64,000 bases of DNA, taken from assembly GCF_016086655.4 (NCBI RefSeq), contig NC_052137.2, forward strand, positions 40,506,007 to 40,570,006, written 5' to 3'. The position numbers were made by a program, and so were the translations under genes. Numbering within the stretch: the stretch's first letter is position 1; each line of letters begins with the position of its first letter. A model generated the notes under the pieces. It made no database searches and was not told the DNA's origin. It saw only the letters and a list, made by a program, of their open reading frames with translations. Source of the stretch: Lepeophtheirus salmonis. Its lineage: Eukaryota; Arthropoda; Copepoda; Siphonostomatoida; Caligidae. Shown here piece by piece: positions 61,151 to 64,000 of this stretch.

Positions 61151-62109
61151 CCAGAGAGTTTATATTTGATTAGAATTAGGGAACAATTGACTTAAAATTT
61201 AATTGTGTCAAAAATGGTATTTTGGTAATTCTGTGTTAGAAAAACTTTGACATCGAACACAAAATCCCTCCAACAGAACTATTTTTTCTCCAACTACGTT
61301 ATCAATAGTTTATTTTGACTATTTCAGAGGCATAAGTATCCAATTTTTATATATATAATAAATACTTTAATTAAGTCTTACTTAAGAATATTGGCAGACT
61401 CACCGTGTTGACTAGATATAACAATGAAAGATAATGAATTCAATGAGTAAACTGAAGTACTGAACTATTATCTAACAAAGGTGAATGATGCTGAGTAGAG
61501 GCTGTTTTAAGACTAGAGGCTTTTTCAAACATCGATAATAGGTACGCAAAGTGAAACCTGACATATTTTAAGTACTTTTGTTAGTAGCTATATATCATAG
61601 AAGAAGCCTAAATTTGTGGAGAAGAAATATTAAATACTAGGAAACGGGTAAAAATCCAGAGTCATTGTAAAATAATAATTTTTCGAAGAATACAAATGTA
61701 ATTAATTCACCCTCAATTTTGAGAACACTATCAACCTAGTTTTCCTTTGTGTTGTCGACGCATATACGGAGTGGGAACCCAAAACTTGCAGTAGAATGAT
61801 TAAACTACGAAAAACGAGGATTTTATTAGAACAAGGCAACTCAAAATCAATTAATGAATTGCTTAATTGCTATATTTTTTATTGGGATGAAAGGTGCGAC
61901 GGCATTCTCTTCCAAGACCTCCTAAACTTCAAAGGGCAGAGGGTTGACGTCGGTGCTACAGAAGACCACATGGAAACAGGCTAGAAGTCAGCCATATTGT
62001 TGCTAAATAAGTTTCGGTTCTTCTTGTCTGTATAAGACTGTAATGGACTTCTTGATGTTGTAGGGAGTCCGATGTAGATGCAACGTTCTTTGCAGTCCTT
62101 AATTTTTAG

Positions 62110-62255
62110 ATCTTTTTTAAAAATTAAATCCTTTTAAAAAATTTTAACACCTATTTTTATATACAAAATGTTTTAGTATTAAACAAAGATTCCTTTGTTT
62201 AGGGGAAGGGGATATAGCCCATCAAGCCCCTACATTGCGGATACCCCGATCCATA
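62110..62255. repeat. Fragment of the AT-rich repeat
   Basis: AAATTAAATCC units followed by TTAGGGGAAGGGGATATAGC, CCATCAAGCCCCTACATTGC and GGATACCCCG. Diverged end of the same family. Confidence 0.55.
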
Positions 62256-64000
62256 TTGAAAAGGTTTTGTTGAGTAATGAAATAGTGATCAGTTTTCAAT
62301 GAAGTGGACTCCTAAATATCCCACATCCCTCCCTCCCCGTCAACTGGATGTATAATAAAACAGTTGTAATTTATATTCAATATATTGCTTTTGTGTTGAC
62401 AAGCCACTGTGGGTTTCTTCTTTTTAACACCATTATTATTTTACTTTGTAATTTCCAAGGGATTTTTTGACTCTTACTTTTTAATGTGTGCTCCTAAGAA
62501 TGATTAAAAAAACTTTAAAGCAAACAATTCCATCATTATAAAGTAATGAAAAGGATATTAAGAGACTCCTACGGATATAAATTACTTTTCTCTCACTTAT
62601 GTTAAAGAGCTTTCACTCCTTCTGGTGATCCATACTGACAAACAAAGAACTTACTCTTTTTTATTTTGTTGAACAAAGAAAATTGTCTTGTATCAATGAG
62701 AAGGGGAATAAAGAGAAACACAAAATATTGAAAAACTCTTTTTCTTTGTCTTACAACAAATATAATATGGAAGACAAAGAAAACAGTCATATAATCATGA
62801 AAACAAGGAACCCATATTAAAGTTTAAATAAACCATATATTTACTATGATGAAATATTTATGGAGAGTTTTCCTTTTTTTTAGTTCTTTTACTTTTGAGT
62901 GTTAATTTATCAAAATTACGTAAATTAGTTTGTAAAAAAAGTATTGTTTATTATAGAAGGGACGATAATTTATCTGTAGAATAGAGGGTTTGTTTGTCAA
63001 CTATTTTTCGAATTTCAATTACAGCTACATTGGAAGAGTTGTTATCCACTAAAAAAATAACCTAATCAAAATTCCTTTTCCTAAAATGTGATCTTTAGGT
63101 AGCTTATCTCATTCAAAGGCTGAGAGGTGTCAAAAGTTCTTTATTCCATCCATAATGATTAAAATACAGGATTGATTATTATTTTACATTAATTAATTAG
63201 GAAAGACATTATTCTAACCTATAAAAAATATTTGAAAAGTTTTTTTCTAAAGCTACCCTATGGAGTAAAAATATAGACTACCCTAAGAAAATTTAAATCT
63301 TTCTTTTCTGTAAGTGTAAACAAAATAAAAGAGCGTTTACACAGATCATCAAGTTTTTCCAAATTATTTTTCTATTTTTGTTCCATTGGACAATTTTTGA
63401 AATAAACTTTGAAAAACACTTCTTATAGTTTAAATTTTTTTAAATGTAAAATCACTAAAAATATCCTTCTAGCATTTATAAACTTAAAAAATGACCTCTT
63501 TGGACAATATTTTTTTAAACGCAATTTTCATGATAATATTTGCGTACTCGCCGTACTCGAAATTAAAAAAAGTAAAAAAAATCAGACCGTTCTACTGTAG
63601 AAGAAGTAACGGGATGGACGTAAATTCATTCTAGAATTAATAAGTTTTCTTGAAAATACAGTAATTCCTATCCTCCGTTAGAGTTGTGAGGAACGTGCAT
63701 TTGACGTGGAAAGGAAATATTGCTAAAATATGATTTGATTTAACATTTTTTAAATTTAAACTAATTGCAATTTAGCTTCTGCGGTTATCGTTGGTGTAAT
63801 ATATGAAAATCAGTTAATTGATTCTATTTATAAGTGTAGATATATACAAATCAACTGTATATCCAACTAAAATGGTTTAAAAATCGTAATGCACTAATAA
63901 CCACCTACTCAAAACTTTTTGAATACAATTGGATCAAAATTATTTAATTTCTAAGCTATTTTGTTTGTTTTGTTTCTGAAGCAAACCAATAATGTCATAC

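Larger units (their letters stand above)
56720..64000. other. Unassigned AT-rich DNA to the window end
   Basis: Apart from the fold-back element at 58640-59295, a mariner fragment at 59497, the short tandem repeat near 61040 and an AT-rich repeat near 62110, nothing was recognised. The open frames here are short and composition-driven. Confidence 0.5.

Noticed and set aside
1..64000. CRISPR array, bacterial operon or integrated prokaryotic DNA
   Set aside because: No regular direct repeats with unique spacers, no ribosome-binding-site-led gene clusters; the genes have introns throughout.

Overview
The window looks like nuclear DNA of an arthropod, most likely a copepod crustacean (a caligid sea louse such as Lepeophtheirus would fit). 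It is strongly AT-rich, has spliced genes with GT-AG introns from about 60 bp to over 4 kb, and is packed with decayed mariner, hAT, LINE and P-element-like relics. The species call is an inference from general character, not from a diagnostic marker.

There are two real protein-coding genes, and they converge. On the + strand, eleven exons between 14640 and 29318 encode most of a Diego/diversin (ANKRD6) orthologue, a planar-cell-polarity and Wnt-pathway ankyrin protein. The exons holding its first ankyrin repeats and start codon were not found; they lie in the repeat-filled first 14.6 kb or outside the window. One exon carries a one-base excess in an A-run that breaks the frame at its donor site. 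On the - strand, three exons between 41926 and 36211 encode a complete GTF3C1, the B-box-binding largest subunit of TFIIIC, about 1862 residues long, with two very short introns.

Upstream of GTF3C1 lie two intact tRNA-Ile(AAU) genes (42791-42864 on - and 47764-47837 on +). They form the ends of a nearly perfect 270-bp inverted duplication. A diverged direct copy of the GTF3C1 promoter and first codons lies at about 47165-47446. TFIIIC binds tRNA B boxes, so the arrangement of its largest-subunit gene beside two tRNA genes is suggestive.

Region by region: 1-14639 has hAT-type MITEs, a large fold-back element and other repeats. 14640-29318 is the diego gene, with mariner and other repeats in its introns. 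29319-36210 is the gap between the convergent genes and holds a 1.2-kb fold-back element and a hAT-like MITE. 36211-41926 is GTF3C1. 41927-48033 is the tRNA and promoter duplication, with a P-element/THAP-type transposase relic between the arms. 48034-56719 is repeats with a reverse-transcriptase LINE relic; a pair of 250-280-bp inverted repeats 12 kb apart encloses the P-like relic and the LINE. 56720-64000 is mostly unassigned AT-rich DNA with a fold-back element and a mariner fragment. I found no rRNA, CRISPR array or bacterial-type operon.
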